Position numbers and translations under genes: made by a program. Shown in pieces: positions 8,779-16,739 of a stretch of 64,000 nucleotides of DNA. Source of the DNA: a bacterium (GTDB lineage Bacteria > Zixibacteria > MSB-5A5 > GN15 > FEB-12); contig JADJGQ010000001.1 of NCBI GenBank assembly GCA_016708025.1, forward strand, positions 806,001 through 870,000, given 5' to 3'. The notes under the pieces were generated by a model. The model saw only the letters and a program-made list of their open reading frames with translations, made no database searches and was not told the DNA's origin. Numbering within the stretch: position 1 is the stretch's first letter; each line of letters opens with the position of its first letter.

Positions 8779-8788
8779 TGATCAGGGG
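8772..8788. terminator. Palindrome holding both stop codons of convergent genes
   Basis: CCCCTGAT-G-ATCAGGGG is a perfect inverted repeat. On the plus strand it contains the CCC TGA end of the MauE gene, and on the minus strand the CCC TGA end of pilQ. It can form a hairpin on either transcript, but there is no T tract, so termination is only a possibility. Confidence 0.45.
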
Positions 8789-10071
8789 AGAATGCGCGGC
8801 GTGATCAGGATGATCAGGTCGGTGGTCGATTTCTCTTTCGATTTGTGAGTAAAGAGCGCGCTTCCCAGAAGCGGAATATGTCCCAGGAAGGGGACGCGCT
8901 GGGTTGTTTCAATCACGTCTTCTTTCAGCAATCCACCTAAAGCGGCCGTTTCTCCCTCTTTCACCGTGATCCGGGTCTTGATCGAACGGGTCGCCGTAAT
9001 CGGCTTCTGATTGCCCGAGGGCCCGCTGTATCCGATGATATCTTCGACGATCGGTTCGACATCCAGCGTGATATTCCCATCCCCATTGATCCGCGGCGTT
9101 ACTTTCAATGAAATGCCGACCTCGAAATCCTGGAACGTGACGATATCCTGCGTGGCCGCAGCTTCGGTGAATCTATTGATCGTCTGGATCGGGATGACGG
9201 TCGCGATTTTGATCTCAGCTTCGTGATTCTCAACAGTCGTAATGCGAGGATCGGAGAGCAATTTGGAGTTTCCATCCTGATCGAGCATATCCAGAACTGC
9301 CGTGAGCTGGTTGACCGAAAGCGTTCCCCAGACCCAGCGCCCGTCTTCGAGATTCATGGAGCCCATCGCGCTTGAAGTTGATGTCTCTCCTTCGGTACCG
9401 GTCGAAGTACCATCGCTTGCCCCGGCTATCTTTCCGGAGATGGCTGTCGGCCATGAGAAACCGAGTTGGGTATCGTTACTCACCTTTGTCTCGACTATGC
9501 GGGCCTCGATCTGGACGATCCGCTCGGGGATATCAATTTCGGCAACCAATCTGGCCATATCATCCACCACCGAAGGATAGTCTGTGATCAGGATCCGATT
9601 CGGGTGGTAGGAGGATGTTGTGCCGGAGGATGCACCGGTGACATCGGTTCCGACTTTGTCCAGTATGATCACCTGTCCTTTGGCGGATTTGCGGGAATCG
9701 AGCGCGGATTTCACCGTCACTGGGTCGCTGTAATTGAGGCGGATCACCCGGGAGGCCAGGATATCTGCCGATGCTTTTTCAACCGAAGTGATCACGACGA
9801 CATTATCTCGAATGACATAGGCGAAGCCATTGGAGGTCAGGATCGCATCGAGCGCGGTCTTGAGATCGACATCTTCCAACTGCAGAGAGATCTCTCCCTG
9901 GATATCGTCACCCATGACCAGGTTGAGTTTGTTCTGGGTGGCGATCATCCCGAGTACCTTGGTCAGCGGGACCGACTCAAGCGAGATGCTCAATCTCTGC
10001 TGGGTATCCAGTGGAGCTGCACCAGCCGAAATTGTCGCGGCCAACAGAAGTATGACAGTAAACTTTTTCAT
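8782..10071 (-). CDS. pilQ: Type IV pilus secretin PilQ
   Basis: This 429-residue protein has a cleavable signal peptide (about 1-19) and an STN domain (about 27-95, LSISLESVPLTKVLGMIATQ). A secretin N1-type domain (about 100-195) follows, then the C-terminal secretin domain with VPFLGHIPLLGSALF and ending in LIILITPRIL. It forms the outer-membrane pore through which the pilus passes. It is shorter than proteobacterial PilQ and lacks AMIN repeats. It is the last gene of the pilus operon and starts 4 bases after the pilP-like stop. Confidence 0.93.
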   Translation of the reverse strand: MKKFTVILLLAATISAGAAPLDTQQRLSISLESVPLTKVLGMIATQNKLNLVMGDDIQGEISLQLEDVDLKTALDAILTSNGFAYVIRDNVVVITSVEKASADILASRVIRLNYSDPVTVKSALDSRKSAKGQVIILDKVGTDVTGASSGTTSSYHPNRILITDYPSVVDDMARLVAEIDIPERIVQIEARIVETKVSNDTQLGFSWPTAISGKIAGASDGTSTGTEGETSTSSAMGSMNLEDGRWVWGTLSVNQLTAVLDMLDQDGNSKLLSDPRITTVENHEAEIKIATVIPIQTINRFTEAAATQDIVTFQDFEVGISLKVTPRINGDGNITLDVEPIVEDIIGYSGPSGNQKPITATRSIKTRITVKEGETAALGGLLKEDVIETTQRVPFLGHIPLLGSALFTHKSKEKSTTDLIILITPRILP

Positions 10072-10075
10072 ATGC

Positions 10076-10549
10076 TCAACCTTTGGTTACCTTCAAAGCG
10101 ACATGGCTGCCGTTGATCGACAGCGTGACCGTCTGTTTTTCTATCTTAACGACCCGGGCCTGATCGATCAGGTCGCCGACTTTGACCATTTTGCCGTTGA
10201 TAAAGGCAAATGGGGTAGTGCCGTTGTCAATTATTCCGGTGAGCGACCATCCCTGGCGGTTTGATTTGGTCGTGGTGGTTTTGCTCTTCTGGCCGGAGAC
10301 AGAACGAGATTCGGCCGTACGACTGATCGACCCGCTGAAAGGATCCCGCCCCCATCCCTCTTTTCGCTTAGCCTCGACATCGAATGAAACCTGCGCTGAG
10401 GCAGCAGTTACCGGAGCAGTCATTTCCGTCGCCGCAGGCGTTGCGGGCTGCAGGACAATTTTCCGGGGCGTCATCAGATTCCAGGCTCCCCAGATCACGG
10501 CCACCACCAGGATGCCGTACATCATCTGCTTGCGGCGTTGTTCGGTCAT
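10076..10549 (-). CDS. PilP-like pilus assembly protein
   Basis: This 157-residue protein has an N-terminal membrane segment (about 9-25). A Pro/Ala/Thr linker follows, then GWGRDPF, which is the conserved entry to the PilP/GspC homology region. A small beta domain comes last (WSLTGIIDNGTTPFAFINGK, then VKVGDLIDQARVVKI). In other bacteria PilP is a lipoprotein linking PilN/PilO to the secretin. Here there is an uncleaved anchor instead of a lipobox, more like GspC. The position between pilO and pilQ supports the role. Its start overlaps the pilO stop by four bases. Confidence 0.72.
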   Translation of the reverse strand: MTEQRRKQMMYGILVVAVIWGAWNLMTPRKIVLQPATPAATEMTAPVTAASAQVSFDVEAKRKEGWGRDPFSGSISRTAESRSVSGQKSKTTTTKSNRQGWSLTGIIDNGTTPFAFINGKMVKVGDLIDQARVVKIEKQTVTLSINGSHVALKVTKG

Positions 10550-11112
10550 GACACTTCCTCCACTGTCATGCCAAGCAGTGCCTTAAATCCGAGCGAGTAA
10601 GTCACCTGTTCGCCGCTGTCTATATCGCGGGCAACCACACAGGACTGGACTGATCGGAAGTACGGGGCCCGTTCAAGCGTCTCAACATATCGACCGAAAT
10701 CGATGAAATTCCCTTTAAGGACGACTGTCAAAGTCAGGATCTGCGGTTCGCCTTCACTTGGCAGTGCCCGATTCAGCTCCAGCAGTTCATTGACCGGCGG
10801 GGTGATATCGATCAGACGGAGCCCATTGTCCCTGGCACTTCGTTCCAGTTCATTAAACAGCAGCACCAGGTCTTCCTTGGCATAGAGATTGGAATTGGCC
10901 AACTGCAATTTTTTCTGCAGTTCCGCACGTGATTCGATATAAACCGGCAATTGCGCGATAGTAGTTTGGTACTCTCGAAATTGCGCCTGGGCAGACTCAA
11001 CCTCGGCGCTCAATTTGGCCTGCTTGCTGTTCTCCGGGATGAACAGCAGGAAGATCCAGGCGACCGTGATCGCTAATGAGACCACGATGGTAATAGTCAG
11101 TCGGCGGGTCAT
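10546..11112 (-). CDS. pilO: Type IV pilus inner-membrane alignment protein PilO
   Basis: This 188-residue bitopic protein has one membrane segment (about 7-26) followed by a coiled coil (about 33-80). A ferredoxin-like C-terminal domain comes next (LTLTVVLKGNFIDFGRYVET, then LERAPYFRSVQSC). This is the PilO layout. PilO pairs with PilN in the inner-membrane platform. It overlaps both neighbours by four bases (ATGA). Confidence 0.85.
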   Translation of the reverse strand: MTRRLTITIVVSLAITVAWIFLLFIPENSKQAKLSAEVESAQAQFREYQTTIAQLPVYIESRAELQKKLQLANSNLYAKEDLVLLFNELERSARDNGLRLIDITPPVNELLELNRALPSEGEPQILTLTVVLKGNFIDFGRYVETLERAPYFRSVQSCVVARDIDSGEQVTYSLGFKALLGMTVEEVS

Positions 11113-12722
11113 TGGACACCTCGCATCGACATACTGAAATTCAGGTACGCTTTGCCATTCTCGGTTCGTTTGGTGTAGCGCTGGATAGTCACTGACTCAA
11201 AAAGCGGCGAACGCTGTAACGTCTCTACATACTCCGCCAGGATCACTTCGGGAGGGAGCGAACTTGAAATGACAAGCCCGTCCATGGCGATATTCTGGCT
11301 GGGGTCTTCGGTCTGATAGTTCAGATTCGCCAACTGGATCTCCTGCGGAGTCCGGTTGGATATCTCTTTGAGCAGGAGCGCAAAGTACGATGGTGCGCTC
11401 TTGATATTCTCAAGATACCGGTTACCCGCGGCTATCTCGCGCTTGAGCACATTATAGGTGTCGAACAGCGTCGACTGCTGGAAGCTGGCGATCTCGTTGT
11501 TGATATTCTGCAGACGGGACTTGGTGGCCGAGGTCTTCACGCTGAGTGAACCGTAGAAGATCATCAGAATCACCGCGAGCGCCACCGCTCCAAAATAGGC
11601 GGCTCGCTCAAGCCGTTTGCTTTTGGTCCGGCTCATCAACTCGGCAGGGATCAGGTTTGCTAACCCGACTGAGCAGACTGCCGAGGCAAGTACCGGCAAG
11701 CAGACCGACATCTCTTCCAGACGACCGCGATCACCAGAGACAGGCACACTCAGAGTTTCGGTCGGGAAGCGGCGGAATTCGTAACCAAATCGGTTATGCA
11801 ACAATTCCAGCAATTCATCGGTGTAGGCCAGGTCGCCGTGAATGTATATCCGGGTGGTGAAAAGACCGGAATACTGACCCGTGTAGAAGTCGAGTGAGTT
11901 CTGGATCTCGCCCGCCAGCGATTCCGCGAAATACTCAAATACGGTCGGATCGGAGCGACGCGCCAGGAATGACGAGCCAATCGAGCAGTTGTGGTAGAAT
12001 TCGAGGTTACTGCCGCGATAGTACGAGATCTCCGTCCGCGTTTTCTCAACATTGATCAACGTGTAATGCTGGTCCTGACTGTAATCCGGCAGGAACCGGA
12101 GCAGTTGGCCTATGACGTCGTGCGTATGATACACATGCGCGACGTCATACCCCAACTGGCGGAAAGGAGCCAGCCGTTCTTCGATCGCTCGATTCGTGGC
12201 CGCATGCAAAGCGACCTTGAGCGTGACCTTTGATCCGGACTGAATGCGGCTGACCGGACGGAAATCAAAGTGGCACTCGTTGGGTGGGAACGGGACCTGA
12301 CGTTTCGCTTCAAAATTAACCGCGGATGCCAGCGCGCGGGAAGAGAGCTCAGGCATGTTGAAGACACGAAACGCCGTTTCGGGGCCGGAAGCGGAAAGGG
12401 CTATCTCCGCATGACTGCCGCCATGTTCGCCGACGTACTTAGCGATTGTGTCGGAGATAAAGGCGGCGCGAGCTTGTTCGCTTTCACTCTGAGACGGGAA
12501 ATACAGCTTGCGGGCATCGATCAGTTTGCTTTCGACACCAAGCTGCGAACTACAGCCAAGCTGGATGCCGGACTGGTCGACATGGAAACTGATCTTGCGT
12601 TTGAATCCGAAAGTCGGTTTGGCACTGATCGGGGTCTCAATATAGCCGGCTTTCTGCTGCGGATCATCCGCAACAGCCGGTGCCGACTTGGTTGCTCGCT
12701 TGAAAATGTTTAGCCCGTTCAT
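11109..12722 (-). CDS. pilM: PilM-PilN fusion protein
   Basis: This protein has about 537 residues. The first 370 are PilM-like, an actin-fold ATPase (HVDQSGIQLGCS near the start, then VNFEAKRQVPFPPNE, then TLINVEKTRTEISYYRGSNL). Residues from about 375 contain a membrane segment (AAYFGAVALAVILMIFYGSL), a coiled coil and a PilN-type domain (LLLKEISNRTPQEIQLANLN). In most bacteria these are two genes; here a single frame joins them. I chose the ATG at 12722, which has GAAAG seven bases upstream. An ATG two codons earlier (12728) is also possible. The frame extends further upstream only by running into the pseudopilin gene. Confidence 0.88.
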   Translation of the reverse strand: MNGLNIFKRATKSAPAVADDPQQKAGYIETPISAKPTFGFKRKISFHVDQSGIQLGCSSQLGVESKLIDARKLYFPSQSESEQARAAFISDTIAKYVGEHGGSHAEIALSASGPETAFRVFNMPELSSRALASAVNFEAKRQVPFPPNECHFDFRPVSRIQSGSKVTLKVALHAATNRAIEERLAPFRQLGYDVAHVYHTHDVIGQLLRFLPDYSQDQHYTLINVEKTRTEISYYRGSNLEFYHNCSIGSSFLARRSDPTVFEYFAESLAGEIQNSLDFYTGQYSGLFTTRIYIHGDLAYTDELLELLHNRFGYEFRRFPTETLSVPVSGDRGRLEEMSVCLPVLASAVCSVGLANLIPAELMSRTKSKRLERAAYFGAVALAVILMIFYGSLSVKTSATKSRLQNINNEIASFQQSTLFDTYNVLKREIAAGNRYLENIKSAPSYFALLLKEISNRTPQEIQLANLNYQTEDPSQNIAMDGLVISSSLPPEVILAEYVETLQRSPLFESVTIQRYTKRTENGKAYLNFSMSMRGVQ

Positions 12723-12735
12723 ATGCATACTTTCG

Positions 12736-13206
12736 TCAGAACGTAACCACAAGACTGTCAGACCCACCGGTCGACATGATCCGCCGCGTTGCGCGATCGT
12801 AGCTGTAATTAACTCCCCAGGCATCCTGGAGATAACTTCCACCGGCGCTGTCGATATACGGGCCGTTCCAGCCGAGTCGCGTCAGCTTGTTGTAAGCTGC
12901 AATAGAATCCGGCTTTGCAGCGAGATCCTGCAGGCGCGATGGGGCATAGCCGAGGTCACCCTCAAAGCCGCGATCAATATACTCTCCTCCGGCGGTCGCC
13001 GAGGGATTGCCGATGATCGCCTTCTTCAGGCTTTGCATTTCATCCACGGTGGCCGTGACCTTGGCGTTCGCTGTCAAGTCGCCAAAGCGGGGGACAGCAA
13101 ACGCGGCGATGATCCCCAGGACCACGATAACGATAACAAGCTCGATCAGCGTAAAACCGCGCCGATCGAGCTTTGAAATCTGCATGGATGGATGCGAAGA
13201 TCGCAT
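12736..13206 (-). CDS. Prepilin-like (GspG-type) pseudopilin
   Basis: This 156-residue protein has a class III signal: a short basic leader, then RRGFTLIELVIVIVVLGIIA with the G/F cleavage site and Glu+5. A variable C-terminal domain ends near SGGSDSLVVTF. It starts 5 bases after the upstream pilin stop. It could be a minor pilin or a second major pilin. The product is processed by a prepilin peptidase that is not encoded in this window. Confidence 0.85.
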   Translation of the reverse strand: MRSSHPSMQISKLDRRGFTLIELVIVIVVLGIIAAFAVPRFGDLTANAKVTATVDEMQSLKKAIIGNPSATAGGEYIDRGFEGDLGYAPSRLQDLAAKPDSIAAYNKLTRLGWNGPYIDSAGGSYLQDAWGVNYSYDRATRRIMSTGGSDSLVVTF

Positions 13207-13211
13207 TCCGT

Positions 13212-13643
13212 TTACCAGGCGTTTTCCCCGGCGACGTTGGTGTTCGGCCAGACTTCGCCAGTGCTTGGCTTGTACGCCCAGCCACCGCGAGCGCCGACAA
13301 CCACGCCTTTGGTCACGCCAGTGACGATCGAGTCGGGAGCGTTGGTGTCAGTCTGATACGGGTTTTTCGGGATCGACTGAGCCATCACGGTGTCAACCGC
13401 CGCAAGCTGAGCCACGGTCGGCCAGGTGGCGGTGCCGGTCACAACAGCCTTGTTGGCGTAGAAGATCGTGATACCGGAACGGAGCGCACCAAGCGCCGCA
13501 CGCGCAGACGCTTCTTTCGCCTCGGACGTGATATCCTGATACCGCGGAATTGCTACCGCCGCCAGAATGCCGAGCACGACAATGATGATCACCAGTTCGA
13601 TAAGGGTGAAACCCTTCTGGTTGTTTACACTAGTCAGACGCAT
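13212..13643 (-). CDS. pilA: Type IV pilin PilA-like
   Basis: This protein has about 143 residues from the ATG at 13643, which has an AAGGAGAG ribosome-binding site five bases upstream. That is the best in the operon and fits high pilin expression. The leader is MRLTSVNNQKG, cleaved before FTLIELVIIIVVLGILAA. An N-terminal helix (AKEASARAALGALRSG) and a Gly/Asn-rich C-terminus follow. The C-terminal Cys pair of classical pilins is absent. Confidence 0.87.
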   Translation of the reverse strand: MRLTSVNNQKGFTLIELVIIIVVLGILAAVAIPRYQDITSEAKEASARAALGALRSGITIFYANKAVVTGTATWPTVAQLAAVDTVMAQSIPKNPYQTDTNAPDSIVTGVTKGVVVGARGGWAYKPSTGEVWPNTNVAGENAW

Positions 13644-13705
13644 GTTCTCTCCTTGTCTGCACAGGGTCATAGGTCGATTTATCTTATGTCACTTTATCGG
13701 CAAAT

Positions 13706-13724
13706 TATGCTCAATCCTTGAGCA
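13706..13724. other. Hairpin between pilC and pilA
   Basis: ATGCTCAA-TCC-TTGAGCAT forms an 8-bp stem with a 3-base loop in the intergenic gap just after the pilC stop and upstream of pilA. On the minus strand it is followed by only AATTTG. It is therefore a weak terminator or a processing/attenuation structure that could separate pilin mRNA from pilBC mRNA. Confidence 0.45.
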
Positions 13725-13728
13725 TCCC

Positions 13729-14943
13729 TCACCCCTTGAACACCTTGATCAGGTTCCACATCGGCAGGAACATGGCCAGTGCCAGAATCAGGACGAACAC
13801 CCCCATTACCACGGTCAGGATCGGCTCAATTATCGAGGTCATCTGGCGACTCCGATACATCACCTCTTTAGAGTAGTGATTGCCGACCTCTTCCAACGTG
13901 CGATCCAGAGATCCCGACTCCACACCAATTGCCATCAATTGTAACGCCATCTCGGGGAAGTACTTAAATTGGTCGAGTGAGCTGCCGATGTCCTGGCCCT
14001 TGCGAAACAGCTCTTGGAGGATCACCAGTTCGCCAGAGATCGCGGAGTTCTTGATGGCACCAGTCAGCAGGTCAATCGACTTGATGATCGGAATTCCAGA
14101 ACGGAAGAGAATCCGGAACATCAGCGAAAAGCGGGCGACATTACTCTTGATTATCAGATCACCAAAGATGGGAAGCGATACCAGCTTGCGATCAAACCAG
14201 GCCCGTCCATTTGGATTATTCAGCATCTGGCGGAAGCCAAAGACCGAAGCGGCAATCAAAGCCAGGGTGTACGGCCAGTAGTTCGTCAGCAAATTGCTGG
14301 CGCCTATCAGCAGACGGGTGGGGAGCGGAAGCTCGGCAGAAAACGCGCTGTAGAAATCTATGAACTTCGGAATGACATAAACCATCATCACGGTGGCGGC
14401 CGCGAACAGGATGCCAACGACAATGAGCGGATAGCGAGTGGCGGTCTTGAGCTGACGCGCGATCTCCATCTCCCGTTCGAGCATGATCGCCAGCTCATCC
14501 AGGGTGACATCGAGCTTGCCCGACTCTTCGCCGGCGGCGACACCGGCAAGATACACTTTGCTGAAGAGGTCAGGATAGTCAGACATCACTTCCGAGAGCT
14601 GTCGCCCTGATTCGACTCCAACGCGAAGCTGGTTGATCACGTAATTGAACCGGCCATTTGCCTTGCCGATCTTCATTAGCGTCAAAGCGCGCAACAGCGG
14701 AATACCGGCTCGATACAGCGTGGCCAGTTGATTAGTGAAAGTGATCAGATCTTCATAGGTATGCCCCTTGAGCATACCGAATAGCGTGAGGGGGCGGCGT
14801 TCCTGAAGTTGTGAAATCGTGATCGGGAGCAGACGCTGCTGGGTCAGGTATTCTTCGACCTGTTGAGCGCTGACGGCCGCAATCACACCTTCTTGCGTAC
14901 TGCCATCGACTGCCACTGCCTGATACTTAAATTGCGCCGGCAT
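13729..14943 (-). CDS. pilC: Type IV pilus inner-membrane platform protein PilC
   Basis: This 404-residue GspF/PilC family protein has two repeated T2SSF domains (about 70-195 and 270-395). The first includes FTNQLATLYRAGIPLLRALT and SGRQLSEVMSDYPDLF. The second includes FSLMFRILFRSGIPIIKSID and an ending with a membrane segment (PILTVVMGVFVLILALAMFL). It is the polytopic platform that works with the PilB ATPase. It overlaps the end of pilB by 17 bases, so the two are translationally coupled. Confidence 0.93.
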   Translation of the reverse strand: MPAQFKYQAVAVDGSTQEGVIAAVSAQQVEEYLTQQRLLPITISQLQERRPLTLFGMLKGHTYEDLITFTNQLATLYRAGIPLLRALTLMKIGKANGRFNYVINQLRVGVESGRQLSEVMSDYPDLFSKVYLAGVAAGEESGKLDVTLDELAIMLEREMEIARQLKTATRYPLIVVGILFAAATVMMVYVIPKFIDFYSAFSAELPLPTRLLIGASNLLTNYWPYTLALIAASVFGFRQMLNNPNGRAWFDRKLVSLPIFGDLIIKSNVARFSLMFRILFRSGIPIIKSIDLLTGAIKNSAISGELVILQELFRKGQDIGSSLDQFKYFPEMALQLMAIGVESGSLDRTLEEVGNHYSKEVMYRSRQMTSIIEPILTVVMGVFVLILALAMFLPMWNLIKVFKG

Positions 14944-16675
14944 GGCTCGTACCTACTCGTGATTGGTCACCGCTATGATCGAAGTAATCTTCGATGTTGG
15001 AGGTCTCTTTGAGCAATTCTTCAAGGCAGATCAGTCCGCTGGTCAGTTTTTCCAGTCCGGACTCGAAGAGGGGGACATAACCGAACCGGCGTGCCTCGGT
15101 GCGCAGCCTGTGGAGCGACGCTCCCGACAGCATCAGATCGGCCAGCGGCGGGGTCACTTCCATATACTCGAATATGCCGGTCATCTTCTGATAACCGGTG
15201 CCGCGACATTGACTGCATCCGGTCCCGCGCTTGAACTCAAGCGCATCGGCCAGATCCTGAAGGCCGGACCGTCTCAGCAACGCATCCGGAGGGCGGTATG
15301 TCTCAAGGCAATTTTTGCAGTTCAGGCGGATCAGGCGCTGGGCCAGCACACCCTTGATAGCGGCAACCACCAGATAATTCTCCACACCGATATCGATAAG
15401 GCGTGTGATGGCGGAGGGTGCATCATTGGTGTGAATGGTCGAAAAAACAAGGTGGCCGGTCAGTGCCGAGCGAACTGCCATCTGGGCAGTCTCTCGATCA
15501 CGGATCTCGCCGATCATGATGATATCCGGGTTCTGGCGGAGGATCGAGCGGAGCGATGCCGGGAACGTGAGTCCCGCCTTCTCGTTTATCTGCACCTGAT
15601 TGATGACCGGCATCGAATACTCAACCGGGTCTTCAACCGTGATGATGTTTTTTTCGATCGAGTTGATCTCCTGGAGAGTCGCGTACAGAGTGGAAGTCTT
15701 TCCACTGGAGGTCGGTCCGGAGATCAGCACCAAACCTTCGGGCTTATGAATGATATTGGTCCATGCCTCCTGCATCGATTCGCGGAAACCAAGCTGGCGG
15801 AAAGAGAGGAGGAGGTTGCGGCGATCCAGAATACGGATAACGATCTTCTCTCCGTGAATGGTCGGCAGAGTGGAGACACGAAGGTCGACCGGCATGTTGT
15901 CGACCAGCATCATAAAGCGGCCATCCTGCGGGAGGCGCTTCTCGGAAACATCCAGATCAGCGGCGACTTTAATGCGCGAGATCACTTCGTTTTGCATGGA
16001 TTTCGACGGAGAGGCTTCTTCACGCATATTGCCGCTGACACGGTAGCGAATACGAAGGGTTGTCTCATCCGGTTCGATATGGATATCGCTGGCACCTTCA
16101 TTCACCGCTTTGGTGATGATCAGGTTGACCAGTTTGACGATCGGTGATTCGGCTTCCCCTTTGTCGGTGACCAGGACCGAGGTGATCCGGCGGTCGGCAT
16201 CATCGGAACGACGGGTCCCCATGATCTCGTGAAGTGAATCGGCGACGGAGTAGTACTGGTCGATCGCCTGCTTGATTTCGGAGGACTTGGCGACCGCGCG
16301 CTTGATCTCATAGCCCGACTGATATTTGATCTCATCGAGAGCGATGATATTCAGGGGATCTGCCATCGCCAGCGTCATGGTCGTGCCGATGACAAAAATT
16401 GGTATAACGGTGTAACGACGGGCTGTCTCTACCGAGATCAACTGAGTGACTTCCGGGGAGAGCACCATCGAATTGAGGGAGACTTGTGGAATGCCGAGGC
16501 GTTCCGATATGGTATCAATGAGTTGGTCTTCAGTGATATTGCCATGTTCGACCAGGATCGCACCGATACGTTTACCGGTCGTCGCCTGTTCCCGGAGGGC
16601 ATCCTCCAGGACATCGGACGTGATAAATCCCTTATCGACCAGCAGGTCGCCGATTTTCTTGCGCGTAGTTACCAT
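14927..16675 (-). CDS. pilB: Type IV pilus extension ATPase PilB
   Basis: This protein has about 582 residues. An N-terminal MshEN-type domain (KIGDLLVDKGFITSDVLEDA) is followed by the GspE ATPase core. That core has Walker A GPTSSGKTSTLY (about residue 320), an Asp box IIMIGEIRDRETAQ, and a His box FSTIHTNDA. The C-terminal zinc site has paired CxxC motifs (NCKNC and CSQCRGTG). It powers pilus extension. No retraction ATPase PilT is in the window. The start is uncertain. ATG 16675 fits the family N-terminus but lacks a ribosome-binding site. TTG 16735 adds 20 residues and has GAGG eight bases upstream. Confidence 0.93.
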   Translation of the reverse strand: MVTTRKKIGDLLVDKGFITSDVLEDALREQATTGKRIGAILVEHGNITEDQLIDTISERLGIPQVSLNSMVLSPEVTQLISVETARRYTVIPIFVIGTTMTLAMADPLNIIALDEIKYQSGYEIKRAVAKSSEIKQAIDQYYSVADSLHEIMGTRRSDDADRRITSVLVTDKGEAESPIVKLVNLIITKAVNEGASDIHIEPDETTLRIRYRVSGNMREEASPSKSMQNEVISRIKVAADLDVSEKRLPQDGRFMMLVDNMPVDLRVSTLPTIHGEKIVIRILDRRNLLLSFRQLGFRESMQEAWTNIIHKPEGLVLISGPTSSGKTSTLYATLQEINSIEKNIITVEDPVEYSMPVINQVQINEKAGLTFPASLRSILRQNPDIIMIGEIRDRETAQMAVRSALTGHLVFSTIHTNDAPSAITRLIDIGVENYLVVAAIKGVLAQRLIRLNCKNCLETYRPPDALLRRSGLQDLADALEFKRGTGCSQCRGTGYQKMTGIFEYMEVTPPLADLMLSGASLHRLRTEARRFGYVPLFESGLEKLTSGLICLEELLKETSNIEDYFDHSGDQSRVGTSHAGAI

Positions 16676-16739
16676 GTTGAGACTGTTACTTTCGCTTTCG
16701 TTATCGGCAGAAATCGCCAATATTTTACGCGACAAACTG

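Noticed and set aside
14963..16147. 394-codon open frame antisense to pilB
   Set aside because: It lies wholly inside pilB on the other strand, has no ribosome-binding site or family motif, and is explained by the codon bias of pilB.
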